Origin: QAMH01 sp964435565
GTDB lineage: Bacteria > Actinomycetota > Coriobacteriia > Coriobacteriales > QAMH01
NCBI GenBank assembly: GCA_964435565.1
Contig: CAYSZR010000036.1
Location: 1 to 18,314 of the forward strand
DNA length: 18,314 bases
Reading direction: 5' to 3'
This document shows, one piece after another, positions 8,217 to 14,591 of this stretch (positions are counted from its first letter, which is position 1; the number at the start of each line of letters is the position of its first letter). The notes beneath the pieces were generated by a model. The model saw only the letters and a program-made list of their open reading frames with translations, did no database searches and was not told the origin of the DNA. Both the position numbers and the translations under genes were made by a program.

Positions 8217-9383
8217 ATGCAGTATCGTAAAACCGATAAGCTCGGATGCGATCTTTCGGTATTGGGGTTGGGGTGCATGCGCTTTCCACGCGGGCAGGCC
8301 GCTGCGCATAGCATCATGCAGGCATCCTTGGATGCCGGCATCAATTATTTTGACACAGCTTATGTGTATCCCGGCAGCGAGGCGACCGTTGGTTCATTTT
8401 TGTCGCAAGGGCATCGCGACGAGGTGATTCTGGCAACCAAGTTGCCGCATTACCAGTGTAAAAGTGAGGCCGATTTCGACAGAATCTTCAATGAGGAACT
8501 CGACCGATTGCAGACCGATTACATCGATTGCTATCTGATTCACATGCTCTCGACTCCTGATCAATGGGAACGCGTTGTCGATCTGGGAATCGAGGATTGG
8601 ATTGCACGACGCAAGGCATGTGGGCAGATTCGACATATCGGGTTCTCGTTTCACGGGGGAGCGGATCATTTCAAGGATCTTGTCGATGCCTATGACTGGG
8701 ATTTTGTTCAGATTCAGCTGAATTATTATGATGCGCATGCGCAGGCAGGTCTTGAGGGGCTGCACTATGCGGCTGCTGCTGGTTTGCCAGTCATAATCAT
8801 GGAGCCGTTGCGTGGCGGAACGTTGGCAAATAAGCTGCCAGATTTTGCACGCGCTGCATTCGAGGGTGCCGGTACGTCTATGACCCCGGCGCAATGGGGC
8901 ATGCAATGGCTTTTCAACTTGCCAGAAGTGACCTGCGTGCTTTCCGGCATGAACGATGTGGAGCAGATTGTTGAAAACGCTGCGGTCGCCGACCTCGTTG
9001 AGCCGGATTCGCTTTCAGAGAGCACGCTTGCTGTGTATGACCATGTCGTCAACGCTATCCACGGAGAAGGTGCCATTGGTTGCACGGGCTGTCGCTATTG
9101 CTCGCCTTGTCCGCAGGGTGTCGATATTCCCACCTGTTTCAACACGTTCAATTCAGGTCTTGTCCGCGGTTGGATTTCCGGTCAGATCGAGTATTTCCAG
9201 ACCACGTCAATGGGTGGTGTGACGACGGGCGCCGGCAGATGTGTCGGATGTGGTATCTGTGAATCGAAATGCCCGCAGGAACTGCCCATACGCGAGCTGC
9301 TTGACCGAGTGGCAAGAACATACGAGGGTTTGCCCTATCGAGCCGCGGTTGCGGTGAAGCGTCGTGTCATGCATCAGAACTAG
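8217..9383 (+). CDS. Aldo/keto reductase with C-terminal 4Fe-4S ferredoxin domain
   Basis: The 388-residue protein has an aldo/keto reductase barrel (1-~280) with the usual catalytic tetrad: Asp46 and Tyr51 in FDTAYVY, Lys75 in ATKLP and His109 in LIHM. A ferredoxin-like tail follows with two cysteine clusters, CTGCRYCSPCPQGVDIP and CVGCGICESKCPQELPI, each able to hold a 4Fe-4S centre. Such fusions are common in anaerobes and probably link NAD(P)H or flavin chemistry to ferredoxin-type electron carriers. The substrate is unknown. The ATG at 8217 is chosen over the one at 8211 because GAAGG is six bases upstream and the family typically begins MQYR. The 185-base gap before it holds a TATATT (8103-8108) that could be a -10 element, but no matching -35. 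Confidence 0.93.
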   Translation: MQYRKTDKLGCDLSVLGLGCMRFPRGQAAAHSIMQASLDAGINYFDTAYVYPGSEATVGSFLSQGHRDEVILATKLPHYQCKSEADFDRIFNEELDRLQTDYIDCYLIHMLSTPDQWERVVDLGIEDWIARRKACGQIRHIGFSFHGGADHFKDLVDAYDWDFVQIQLNYYDAHAQAGLEGLHYAAAAGLPVIIMEPLRGGTLANKLPDFARAAFEGAGTSMTPAQWGMQWLFNLPEVTCVLSGMNDVEQIVENAAVADLVEPDSLSESTLAVYDHVVNAIHGEGAIGCTGCRYCSPCPQGVDIPTCFNTFNSGLVRGWISGQIEYFQTTSMGGVTTGAGRCVGCGICESKCPQELPIRELLDRVARTYEGLPYRAAVAVKRRVMHQN

Positions 9384-9402
9384 CGAATTCAAAAAGGTGT
9401 AG

Positions 9403-9437
9403 TGCAACGTCTGAAGAGATGCGCATTGGGTTTCTTT
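9403..9437 (+). terminator. Possible terminator between the convergent reductase and tetR
   Basis: TGC (9403-9405) and CGTCT (9408-9412) pair with AGATG (9417-9421) and GCA (9423-9425) around a GAAG tetraloop, including one G-T wobble. TTGGGTTTCTTTT follows. The stem is imperfect and the T-tract interrupted, but the location between two convergent genes is right. Confidence 0.35.
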
Positions 9438-9444
9438 TGGTGTG

Positions 9445-10044
9445 CTATGTTCGAGCCCCGCCGGTTGCCCCATAGGCTGCCTGTATAAAGGTGCGTGCGA
9501 CCTTCGATATGTTATCAAGTGGGATATCGGAATCTTCGAGTAGCCATCTTCGGTAGACAGCGAGCATGCCGGCTGTCAGAAACGAAATATAGTAATCGGC
9601 ATTTGCAACTTCATTGTCGAAATTGAATGAATTATCAGCGACGATTGCTTCGATTAACGGCTGCTCGATACGTTGCAGCTGACTTTCAATCGACATATGT
9701 GCGGCCATTCTGCGAATACTTTTCATGTCGACGGCAAGGCCAACGCTTAGCTCTTGAAGAAAATCAACCGTCATATCCGAATTATTATCAGAGACGCTTT
9801 TGCGCAGCTGGTCAACAAGGAGCAGGGCCTCTTCGTTCATGAGCTCGTCGATGAGCATATCGACAGAATCGTAGTGTAGATAGAAGGTTTTACGATCGAT
9901 ATCGGCTTCGCGTGCCAAAGCCGATATGGTGATCTTCTGTATATCTAGTTGTTCTGCCAGACGGAAGAACGCACTACGAATCGCTTTTTCGGTGCGCACG
10001 AAGCGGCGGTCGTTTTTGTTGGGACCCTTACCCTCTTCAGTCAT
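9445..10044 (-). CDS. TetR/AcrR-family transcriptional regulator
   Basis: A 199-residue one-component repressor. Seen: the N-terminal helix RRFVRTEKAIRSAFFRLAEQ (13-32), a helix-turn-helix ITISALAREADIDRKTFYLHY (38-58) with the characteristic KTFYxHY, and a divergent helical ligand/dimer domain with several aromatic residues. The start ATG at 10044 has AGGGG eight bases upstream; a GTG nine bases earlier is less likely. It is divergent from the radical SAM gene, and a large palindrome covers its own -10 element, so autoregulation and control of the neighbour are likely. The inducer is unknown. Confidence 0.9.
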   Translation of the reverse strand: MTEEGKGPNKNDRRFVRTEKAIRSAFFRLAEQLDIQKITISALAREADIDRKTFYLHYDSVDMLIDELMNEEALLLVDQLRKSVSDNNSDMTVDFLQELSVGLAVDMKSIRRMAAHMSIESQLQRIEQPLIEAIVADNSFNFDNEVANADYYISFLTAGMLAVYRRWLLEDSDIPLDNISKVARTFIQAAYGATGGART

Positions 10045-10074
10045 CGGACACACCCCTAATAATCATCAATTTAA

Positions 10075-10106
10075 TCTATAACTGTGAATTATAAGACATT
10101 TATAGA
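10075..10106. promoter_or_regulatory. 32-bp palindromic operator candidate for the TetR regulator
   Basis: TCTATAActgt (10075-10085) and acatTTATAGA (10096-10106) pair at 10 of 11 positions around a 10-base centre. The centre holds the perfect minus-strand -10 TATAAT. A further matching half-site, TTATAGATT (10175-10183), is complementary to AATCTATAA (10073-10081) and lies just before the radical SAM coding region. Both are well placed for repression of both divergent genes. Confidence 0.65.
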
Positions 10107-10117
10107 AGAACTGTCTA
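10088..10117 (-). promoter_or_regulatory. Promoter of the tetR gene
   Basis: On the minus strand, TAGACA (10117-10112) and TATAAT (10093-10088) are separated by 18 bases, matching 5/6 and 6/6 of the consensus. Transcription would start near 10081, inside the palindrome. Confidence 0.65.
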
Positions 10118-10118
10118 T

Positions 10119-10146
10119 TGACCTAAATTCAGGATAAATCTAACCT
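10119..10146 (+). promoter_or_regulatory. Possible promoter of the radical SAM gene
   Basis: TTGACC (10119-10124) and TAACCT (10141-10146) are separated by 16 bases. The -35 is 5/6 to consensus and the -10 keeps the key T, A and T. The predicted start near 10153 would give a leader of ~40 bases before the ATG at 10194. Confidence 0.4.
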
Positions 10147-10193
10147 CAAAAAAGAGAAAATACCCATGTGGTAATTATAGATTGGAAAACGAC

Positions 10194-10232
10194 ATGAAAG
10201 CATCCGATCAGATTAAGCGCCTCCCAAAGATG
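10194..10232 (+). pseudogene. Displaced N-terminal start of the radical SAM gene, in another frame
   Basis: The ATG at 10194 is preceded by TTGGAAAACGAC, an acceptable ribosome binding site, and encodes MKASDQIKRLPK. From memory, proteins of this radical SAM family begin with a similar short Lys-rich stretch. This frame does not continue into the enzyme. The enzyme frame lies at -1 relative to it and is blocked upstream by TAA at 10214-10216. The most likely cause is a deletion that removed part of the N-terminal region and changed frame. Confidence 0.4.
10223..10229 (+). other. Slippery heptamer C CCA AAG at the frame junction
   Basis: In the frame of the 10194 ATG the bases read C CCA AAG, the X XXY YYZ layout of -1 frameshift sites. 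A -1 slip would join MKASDQIKRLPK to DVFPSQRIAIRR, which is the enzyme frame. No downstream stimulatory hairpin was identified by eye, so this may be coincidence. Confidence 0.3.
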
Positions 10233-11629
10233 TGTTCCCGAGTCAACGCATCGCCATTCGTCGCGAGCTTTCACGCGAGAGCAATTGGCATACGCTTATC
10301 AACAGGATTATGGATATCAACCCCGAAGTACGCAATGAGATGCTGCGCATGCTCATCGTCGATGCGAACTTCTTGGCCTGGACCAAGCAAGAAGAGACCC
10401 GCTCGAAGCTGAAATGCAATATCCCATGGGCGATGCTGCTTGACCCCACAAGTGCGTGTAATTTGCACTGCAAGGGATGCTGGGCTGCTGAATACGGCAA
10501 TCAGCAGAATCTGAGCTATGAGGATATCGACCGCATCGTAACCGAAAGCAACGAGCTGGGCACGCATGTCTTCATCTATACCGGCGGAGAGCCGCTGGTC
10601 CGCAAGAAAGATGTCATCCGCATCTGTGAAGCCCATCCCGACAGCGCGTTTCTCTCGTTCACCAATGGCACGCTTATCGACGAGGAATTTTGCCAGGAAA
10701 TGATTCGCGTCAAGAACTTCATTCCTTCCATCAGTGTCGAAGGCAATGAGCTGACGACAGACGCCCGCCGTGGTGAAGGCACGTACGCCAAGGTCATGCA
10801 CGCTATGCAGCTCCTGCGCGAGCACAAGCTGCCGTTTGGCGTTTCCTGCTGCTACACCTCGCAGAATGCGGAGGCGATCGCAAACGAAGAGTTCTTAGAC
10901 TGGCTTGTCGACCAAGGCGCTTTGTTCCAGTGGATTTTCACGTTTATGCCCGTTGGTAAAGATTCACCCGTCGAGCTCATGGCAACTGCACAGCAGCGTG
11001 AGAATCTGTACCATTTTGTACGTTCTATGCGTAACAAGAAACCCATCTTCACGCTCGACTTCTGGAATGACGGCGAGTTCGTGGGCGGTTGTATCGCAGG
11101 TGGCCGTCGTTATCTGCATATCAACGCCGCGGGCGATGTCGAACCTTGCGTGTTCGCTCATTATGCCAATGCGAATATCCATGATGTTTCGGTGCTCGAA
11201 GCGCTCCGTTCGCCCATTTTCATGGCTTATTACAATGGCCAGCCGTTTAACGATAATCTACTTCGTCCGTGCCCCATTCTTGATAATCAGGGTTACCTGG
11301 CGCATATCGTTGATGCGACGGGTGCTAAGTCGACTGATTTGCTCGAACCTGAAGATGTGCACGACCTGTGTGCTAAATGCGCTTCGGCTGCTGCCGATTG
11401 GGCTCCTGTTGCCGAACGTCTTTGGAATAACCCCGATGATGAGATGCACGAAATTCGCCTGCGCAAGGACCAGGGCATGGCGGATTCCGATAAAGCGAAA
11501 TTCGAGCGTATGCAGCGTCCGGGTAGATGGTCGGGCGATATGCGCGACAACGGGCTCGAGGATATCGACAAAGATTTCGAGAAATTGCTCGATCAAGAGA
11601 TTGCCGAACAAATCAAGGTGCACGCTTAA
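10232..11629 (+). CDS. Radical SAM protein with SPASM-like C-terminal cysteines
   Basis: The 465-codon frame encodes a radical SAM enzyme. Seen, counting from GTG 10232: CNLHCKGC (C76, C80, C83) for the SAM-binding 4Fe-4S cluster, YTGGEPL (116-122) for SAM methionine contact, FTNGTLIDEEF, then a C-terminal cysteine region (GGCIAGGRRYLHINAAGDVEPC, spaced like SPASM; RPCP; LCAKC) likely to bind auxiliary clusters. I recognise a family common in anaerobic Firmicutes and Coriobacteriia, but its substrate is not known to me. The GTG has no Shine-Dalgarno. The better start signal, ATG 10194, lies in another frame, so the N-terminus is either truncated or reached by frameshifting. The catalytic core appears intact. 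A strong terminator follows. Confidence 0.88.
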   Translation: MFPSQRIAIRRELSRESNWHTLINRIMDINPEVRNEMLRMLIVDANFLAWTKQEETRSKLKCNIPWAMLLDPTSACNLHCKGCWAAEYGNQQNLSYEDIDRIVTESNELGTHVFIYTGGEPLVRKKDVIRICEAHPDSAFLSFTNGTLIDEEFCQEMIRVKNFIPSISVEGNELTTDARRGEGTYAKVMHAMQLLREHKLPFGVSCCYTSQNAEAIANEEFLDWLVDQGALFQWIFTFMPVGKDSPVELMATAQQRENLYHFVRSMRNKKPIFTLDFWNDGEFVGGCIAGGRRYLHINAAGDVEPCVFAHYANANIHDVSVLEALRSPIFMAYYNGQPFNDNLLRPCPILDNQGYLAHIVDATGAKSTDLLEPEDVHDLCAKCASAAADWAPVAERLWNNPDDEMHEIRLRKDQGMADSDKAKFERMQRPGRWSGDMRDNGLEDIDKDFEKLLDQEIAEQIKVHA

Positions 11630-11655
11630 CATCTCGTTTATAGAGAAGTATTGGA

Positions 11656-11701
11656 GTAACGCTCGGGAATCAAGCCGGTTCCCGAGCGTTACGTGCTTTT
11701 T
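11656..11701 (+). terminator. Strong intrinsic terminator after the radical SAM gene
   Basis: GTAACGCTCGGGAA (11656-11669) pairs perfectly over 14 bp with TTCCCGAGCGTTAC (11679-11692) around a 9-base loop, followed by GTGCTTTTT. It is the clearest terminator in the window and isolates the next operon. Confidence 0.92.
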
Positions 11702-11757
11702 GGTGCCATTTTTATATCTGCTCATCATATATATGAACTTCCCTGCAAGACGAAGTG

Positions 11758-11766
11758 TGCTATTCT
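11758..11766 (+). promoter_or_regulatory. Extended -10 promoter of the HTH-AlaA operon
   Basis: TGC followed by TATTCT (11761-11766) has the TGn extension that compensates for a poor -35; the best upstream match is TTCCCT at 11739-11744. The expected transcription start lies in the inverted repeat immediately downstream. Confidence 0.5.
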
Positions 11767-11786
11767 CTCAAAAATGAACTTTTGAG
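11767..11786. promoter_or_regulatory. Candidate operator overlapping the HTH-AlaA transcription start
   Basis: CTCAAAA (11767-11773), six bases, and TTTTGAG (11780-11786) form a perfect 7-6-7 inverted repeat directly after the -10 and touching the Shine-Dalgarno GAGGGAG. The sequence ATGAACTT in its centre (11774-11781) also occurs at 11733-11740, 41 bases upstream, about four helical turns. This arrangement suits autorepression by the XRE domain encoded next; an mRNA hairpin hiding the ribosome site is the alternative. Confidence 0.5.
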
Positions 11787-11795
11787 GGAGAAAAA

Positions 11796-13283
11796 ATGAA
11801 CTCAAAACAATTTGCCGATAGGCTCAGAACCTCGATGGAAAAAAACGGGGTCAAACAGGTTGACTTGGTGCATCAGGCGCAACGCGCGGGTGTAAAACTA
11901 GGAAAAAGCCAGCTCAGTCAATATGTAAGTGGAAAAACGTTACCGCGACAGGCAACGCTTGCCTTTCTCGCGAGTGCGCTCAAGGTTACGCCGGAGTGGC
12001 TTATGGGCGAAGAAATTGAACAAGTTCAAAATAAATCAATAGAATCTGCCCAGGAGGCGCCACGAATGCGTCAATTCAAGAAATCCTCGAAACTCGATAA
12101 TGTCCTGTATGACGTGCGCGGTCCGTTGCTTGACGAGGCAAACCGCATGGAGCGTGCTGGTGCCCATGTCCTAAAGTTGAATATCGGCAATCCCGCCCCC
12201 TTCGGTTTCAGGGCGGTCGACGAGGTTGTTCAAGATATGTCTCATCAGCTGACCGATTGCGAGGGGTATTCTGATAGCAAGGGGCTATGGGCTGCACGTA
12301 AGGCTGTTATGCAGTACTACCAACTCAAGAATCTTCCCAATGTGCAAATGGAAGACGTCTATACGGGCAATGGGGTCTCTGAACTTATCAATATCTGCAT
12401 GTCGGCACTTCTTGATGACGGCGACGAAATACTTATCCCCTCGCCTGATTATCCTTTGTGGACGGCATGCGCAACGCTAGCAGGCGGCAATGTCGTTCAT
12501 TATCTGTGCGATGAGCAGGCTGAGTGGTATCCGGATATGGACGATATCCGCAAGAAGGTTACACCGCGTACCAAAGCGATTGTTGTCATCAATCCGAATA
12601 ACCCAACAGGCGCGCTTTATCCGCGCGAGGTGCTTGAGGAAATCGTTGAGATCGCACGTCAGAATCAGCTTATGATTTTCTCTGACGAAATATACGATCG
12701 TCTTGTCATGGAAGGGGAGGGAGAGCATATCTCCATTGCCTCTTTGGCACCCGATCTGTTCTGCACGACATTTTCCGGTCTTTCGAAGTCGCATATGATC
12801 GCCGGTTATCGCATTGGATGGATGGCGATTTCAGGCAACAAACGTGCTGGCGAGGATTATATAGAGGGCGTCAACATGTTGACGAACATGCGGTTGTGCT
12901 CGAATGTCCCCGCGCAATCCGTTGTGCAGACGGCATTATGGGGATATCAGAGCGTGCGCGATTATGTCGTCCCAGGCGGACGCGTTTTCGAGCAGCGCAA
13001 TTTTGTCTATGAAGCGCTTAACGATATTCCGGGCGTGAGCGTGGTTAAACCCAAGGCCGCTTTTTATATTTTTCCCAAGCTGGATAAAGAAAAGTTCAAT
13101 ATAAGCAGTGATGAGCAATTCGCGCTTGATTTGCTGAAAGACAAGAAGGTGCTGATCACGCAGGGTACTGGATTTAATTGGGGGCAACCCGATCATTTTC
13201 GTATCGTGTATCTGCCGCGTCGGCGCACCTTGGGCGAAGCGATGGAAGCGCTTGCGGACTTCCTGAGCTATTACCGACAGTAG
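11796..13283 (+). CDS. alaA: XRE helix-turn-helix fused to AlaA-type alanine aminotransferase
   Basis: Residues 1-75 form an XRE/phage-repressor-like DNA-binding domain (VDLVHQAQRAGVKLGKSQLS, then QYVSGKTLPRQ and EWLMGEE). A polar linker (~72-90) leads to a fold-type I aminotransferase (91-495) close to E. coli AlaA, which makes alanine from pyruvate and glutamate. Matching segments include KSSKLDNVLYDVRGP, LKLNIGNPAPFGF, NGVSELI, DYPLWTA, INPNNPTGA, SDEIYDR (Asp297, Tyr300), the PLP lysine Lys331 in SGLSKSH, and DHFRIVYLPR. All catalytic residues are present, so the enzyme should be active. The AlaA part is 405 residues, the same as E. coli AlaA. The ATG at 11796 has GAGGGAG upstream. An AGGAGG plus ATG lies inside at residue 91. 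RNase HI follows after eight bases. The layout resembles MocR regulators but uses a different DNA-binding domain. Confidence 0.93.
   Translation: MNSKQFADRLRTSMEKNGVKQVDLVHQAQRAGVKLGKSQLSQYVSGKTLPRQATLAFLASALKVTPEWLMGEEIEQVQNKSIESAQEAPRMRQFKKSSKLDNVLYDVRGPLLDEANRMERAGAHVLKLNIGNPAPFGFRAVDEVVQDMSHQLTDCEGYSDSKGLWAARKAVMQYYQLKNLPNVQMEDVYTGNGVSELINICMSALLDDGDEILIPSPDYPLWTACATLAGGNVVHYLCDEQAEWYPDMDDIRKKVTPRTKAIVVINPNNPTGALYPREVLEEIVEIARQNQLMIFSDEIYDRLVMEGEGEHISIASLAPDLFCTTFSGLSKSHMIAGYRIGWMAISGNKRAGEDYIEGVNMLTNMRLCSNVPAQSVVQTALWGYQSVRDYVVPGGRVFEQRNFVYEALNDIPGVSVVKPKAAFYIFPKLDKEKFNISSDEQFALDLLKDKKVLITQGTGFNWGQPDHFRIVYLPRRRTLGEAMEALADFLSYYRQ
12052..12068 (+). promoter_or_regulatory. Internal Shine-Dalgarno and start codon for free-standing AlaA
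   Basis: A perfect AGGAGG (12052-12057) lies eight bases before an in-frame ATG (12066-12068) that encodes Met91, precisely at the boundary between the linker and the aminotransferase domain. Translation from here would give a 405-residue AlaA without the DNA-binding domain. Confidence 0.6.
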
Positions 13284-13291
13284 GAGATTGG

Positions 13292-13753
13292 ATGGAAGAG
13301 CTGAAAATCTATTGCGACGGCGGTTGCCGTGGCAATCAGCATGACGTCAATGTCGGAGGCTGGGGCGTATTCCTTATCTGGGGAGATCACGTCAAAGAGC
13401 TTTTCGGCGGGGAATCCAATACGACAAACAATAAGATGGAACTCAAGGCTGCTATCAAGGGCCTGCAAGCGGTGAAGAATAAGGGCGTCAAAACACATAT
13501 CTATGTGGATAGCGCCTATGTCCTCAATGGGATAACGAGCTGGATTGACGGGTGGAAGCGAAACGGATGGGTGAATTCAAAAAAGCAACCAGTTGCAAAT
13601 AAAGAACTTTGGCTTGAGCTTGACAAAGAAAGGCAACAGTTTGCTTATATTGAATTTCATAAGGTCAAAGGCCATTCGGATAATTTCGGCAATGAAAAAG
13701 CCGATGAATTGGCAAACCGTGGAATGGATGAGGCGGAGCAGGTTGCTCAGTAA
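13292..13753 (+). CDS. rnhA: Ribonuclease HI
   Basis: It cuts the RNA strand of RNA-DNA hybrids, removing R-loops and primers. The 153 residues match the bacterial type I length. Seen: YCDGGCRGN with Asp9, NNKMELKA with Glu50, YVDSAYV with Asp73, HKVKGHSD with His128, and NEKADELAN with Asp138, giving the full DEDD set plus the catalytic histidine. WIDGWKRNGW (84-93) corresponds to the basic-protrusion substrate-binding region. The start ATG has TAGGAG five bases upstream, part of which is the stop codon of the preceding aminotransferase gene, so the two are co-transcribed and probably coupled. It converges on the thioesterase gene with only 12 bases between. Confidence 0.95.
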   Translation: MEELKIYCDGGCRGNQHDVNVGGWGVFLIWGDHVKELFGGESNTTNNKMELKAAIKGLQAVKNKGVKTHIYVDSAYVLNGITSWIDGWKRNGWVNSKKQPVANKELWLELDKERQQFAYIEFHKVKGHSDNFGNEKADELANRGMDEAEQVAQ

Positions 13754-13765
13754 GGGCGGCCAGCC

Positions 13766-14503
13766 TCACACTTCAATACGAGCCGCGAACATGACGTTAC
13801 CATCGCTGTCGAGACCCTTTGCCTGAATGCCATGTTCGAGTTCTCCCAGATAGATCTGAAGCTCTTCGTTTTCACGGACCTCACGGCGATAATCGATTTG
13901 GAACGAGCGAACGCTATATCCTTTGCCAGGGTCGACGGCATCGATAAGGAAATCTGCGTACATGCTATTGTTGACATGACCATTTAAGTCGACTGTAGAA
14001 TAGCTTGGGTAAAGTGTATGCGGCGTAAGACCTTCATGGTCGAAATTGCGCAGTTTCCTTGGCTTCGAGTCATAATTGCGCTCTTCGACAAAATCGAGAG
14101 TCCCTGTATAGACGTCTAGGATTGAGACAAATGAACGGTCCTGTGCACTCATAAGCACCCATTCAGAGGTCCCTTTGATGATCAATTCGCCGTCGAGATT
14201 CCTAATCTGATAGTCGCGTAAAAACGAGAACTTCGTTACGTCATGTGGCCACGTGCGCACGCGCACGACATCATAGAGCTGCGGTTGTTTTATAACGTCA
14301 TACGAAGTGCGAATCACTGCCCAGAGCACCTCGTGTTTTGCCATATCTGCAACCCCAATGCCCATTCTTTCCGCCTGGCGTGTCGCTGCTTCTTGAAAAA
14401 GCTGCAGCACTGCCGAAGGTTTGAGCTTGCGATAGCGATCGAAGTCGGTCGTTCGCAAGGGGGTGGTCATTTCGAAATCAATATTCGTCGTCTCTGTGGT
14501 CAT
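13766..14503 (-). CDS. Acyl-ACP thioesterase (FatA/FatB-like)
   Basis: It hydrolyses acyl-ACP to release free fatty acids, ending fatty-acid synthesis in the cytoplasm. At 245 residues it has the bacterial length of Pfam PF01643, with two hot-dog domains. Seen: TDFDRYRKLKPSAVLQLFQEA (19-39) in the first domain, EWVLMSAQDRSFVSI (114-128) at its end, and the second-domain active-site motif VDLNGHVNNSMYADF with Asp172, Asn174 and His176 as in the plant enzymes. Two adjacent ATGs exist; the second (14503) has AAGGA at a normal five-base spacing, while the first (14506) would be too close. Chain-length preference cannot be read from the sequence. It is divergent from the TorD-like gene. Confidence 0.92.
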   Translation of the reverse strand: MTTETTNIDFEMTTPLRTTDFDRYRKLKPSAVLQLFQEAATRQAERMGIGVADMAKHEVLWAVIRTSYDVIKQPQLYDVVRVRTWPHDVTKFSFLRDYQIRNLDGELIIKGTSEWVLMSAQDRSFVSILDVYTGTLDFVEERNYDSKPRKLRNFDHEGLTPHTLYPSYSTVDLNGHVNNSMYADFLIDAVDPGKGYSVRSFQIDYRREVRENEELQIYLGELEHGIQAKGLDSDGNVMFAARIEV

Positions 14504-14530
14504 CATGGTCCTTTATAAGCGGTGATGTGC

Positions 14531-14562
14531 TTGGCAATTATACTTATCCGAACTGGTATAGT
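14531..14562. promoter_or_regulatory. Overlapping divergent promoters for the thioesterase and TorD-like genes
   Basis: On the plus strand, TGGTATAGT (14554-14562) is an extended -10 for the TorD-like gene, with TTGGCA (14531-14536) upstream at a long 20-base spacing. On the minus strand, a perfect TATAAT (14542-14537) points toward the thioesterase, with only weak -35 candidates. The two elements interleave, so simultaneous use should interfere. Confidence 0.45.
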
Positions 14563-14591
14563 AATACTTGATATCGATGAGGGAGACCAAA

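Noticed and set aside
10905..11777. A 290-codon plus-strand open frame overlapping the radical SAM gene and terminator
   Set aside because: It is out of frame with the conserved enzyme and passes through the strong terminator hairpin; no domain or start signal is visible.
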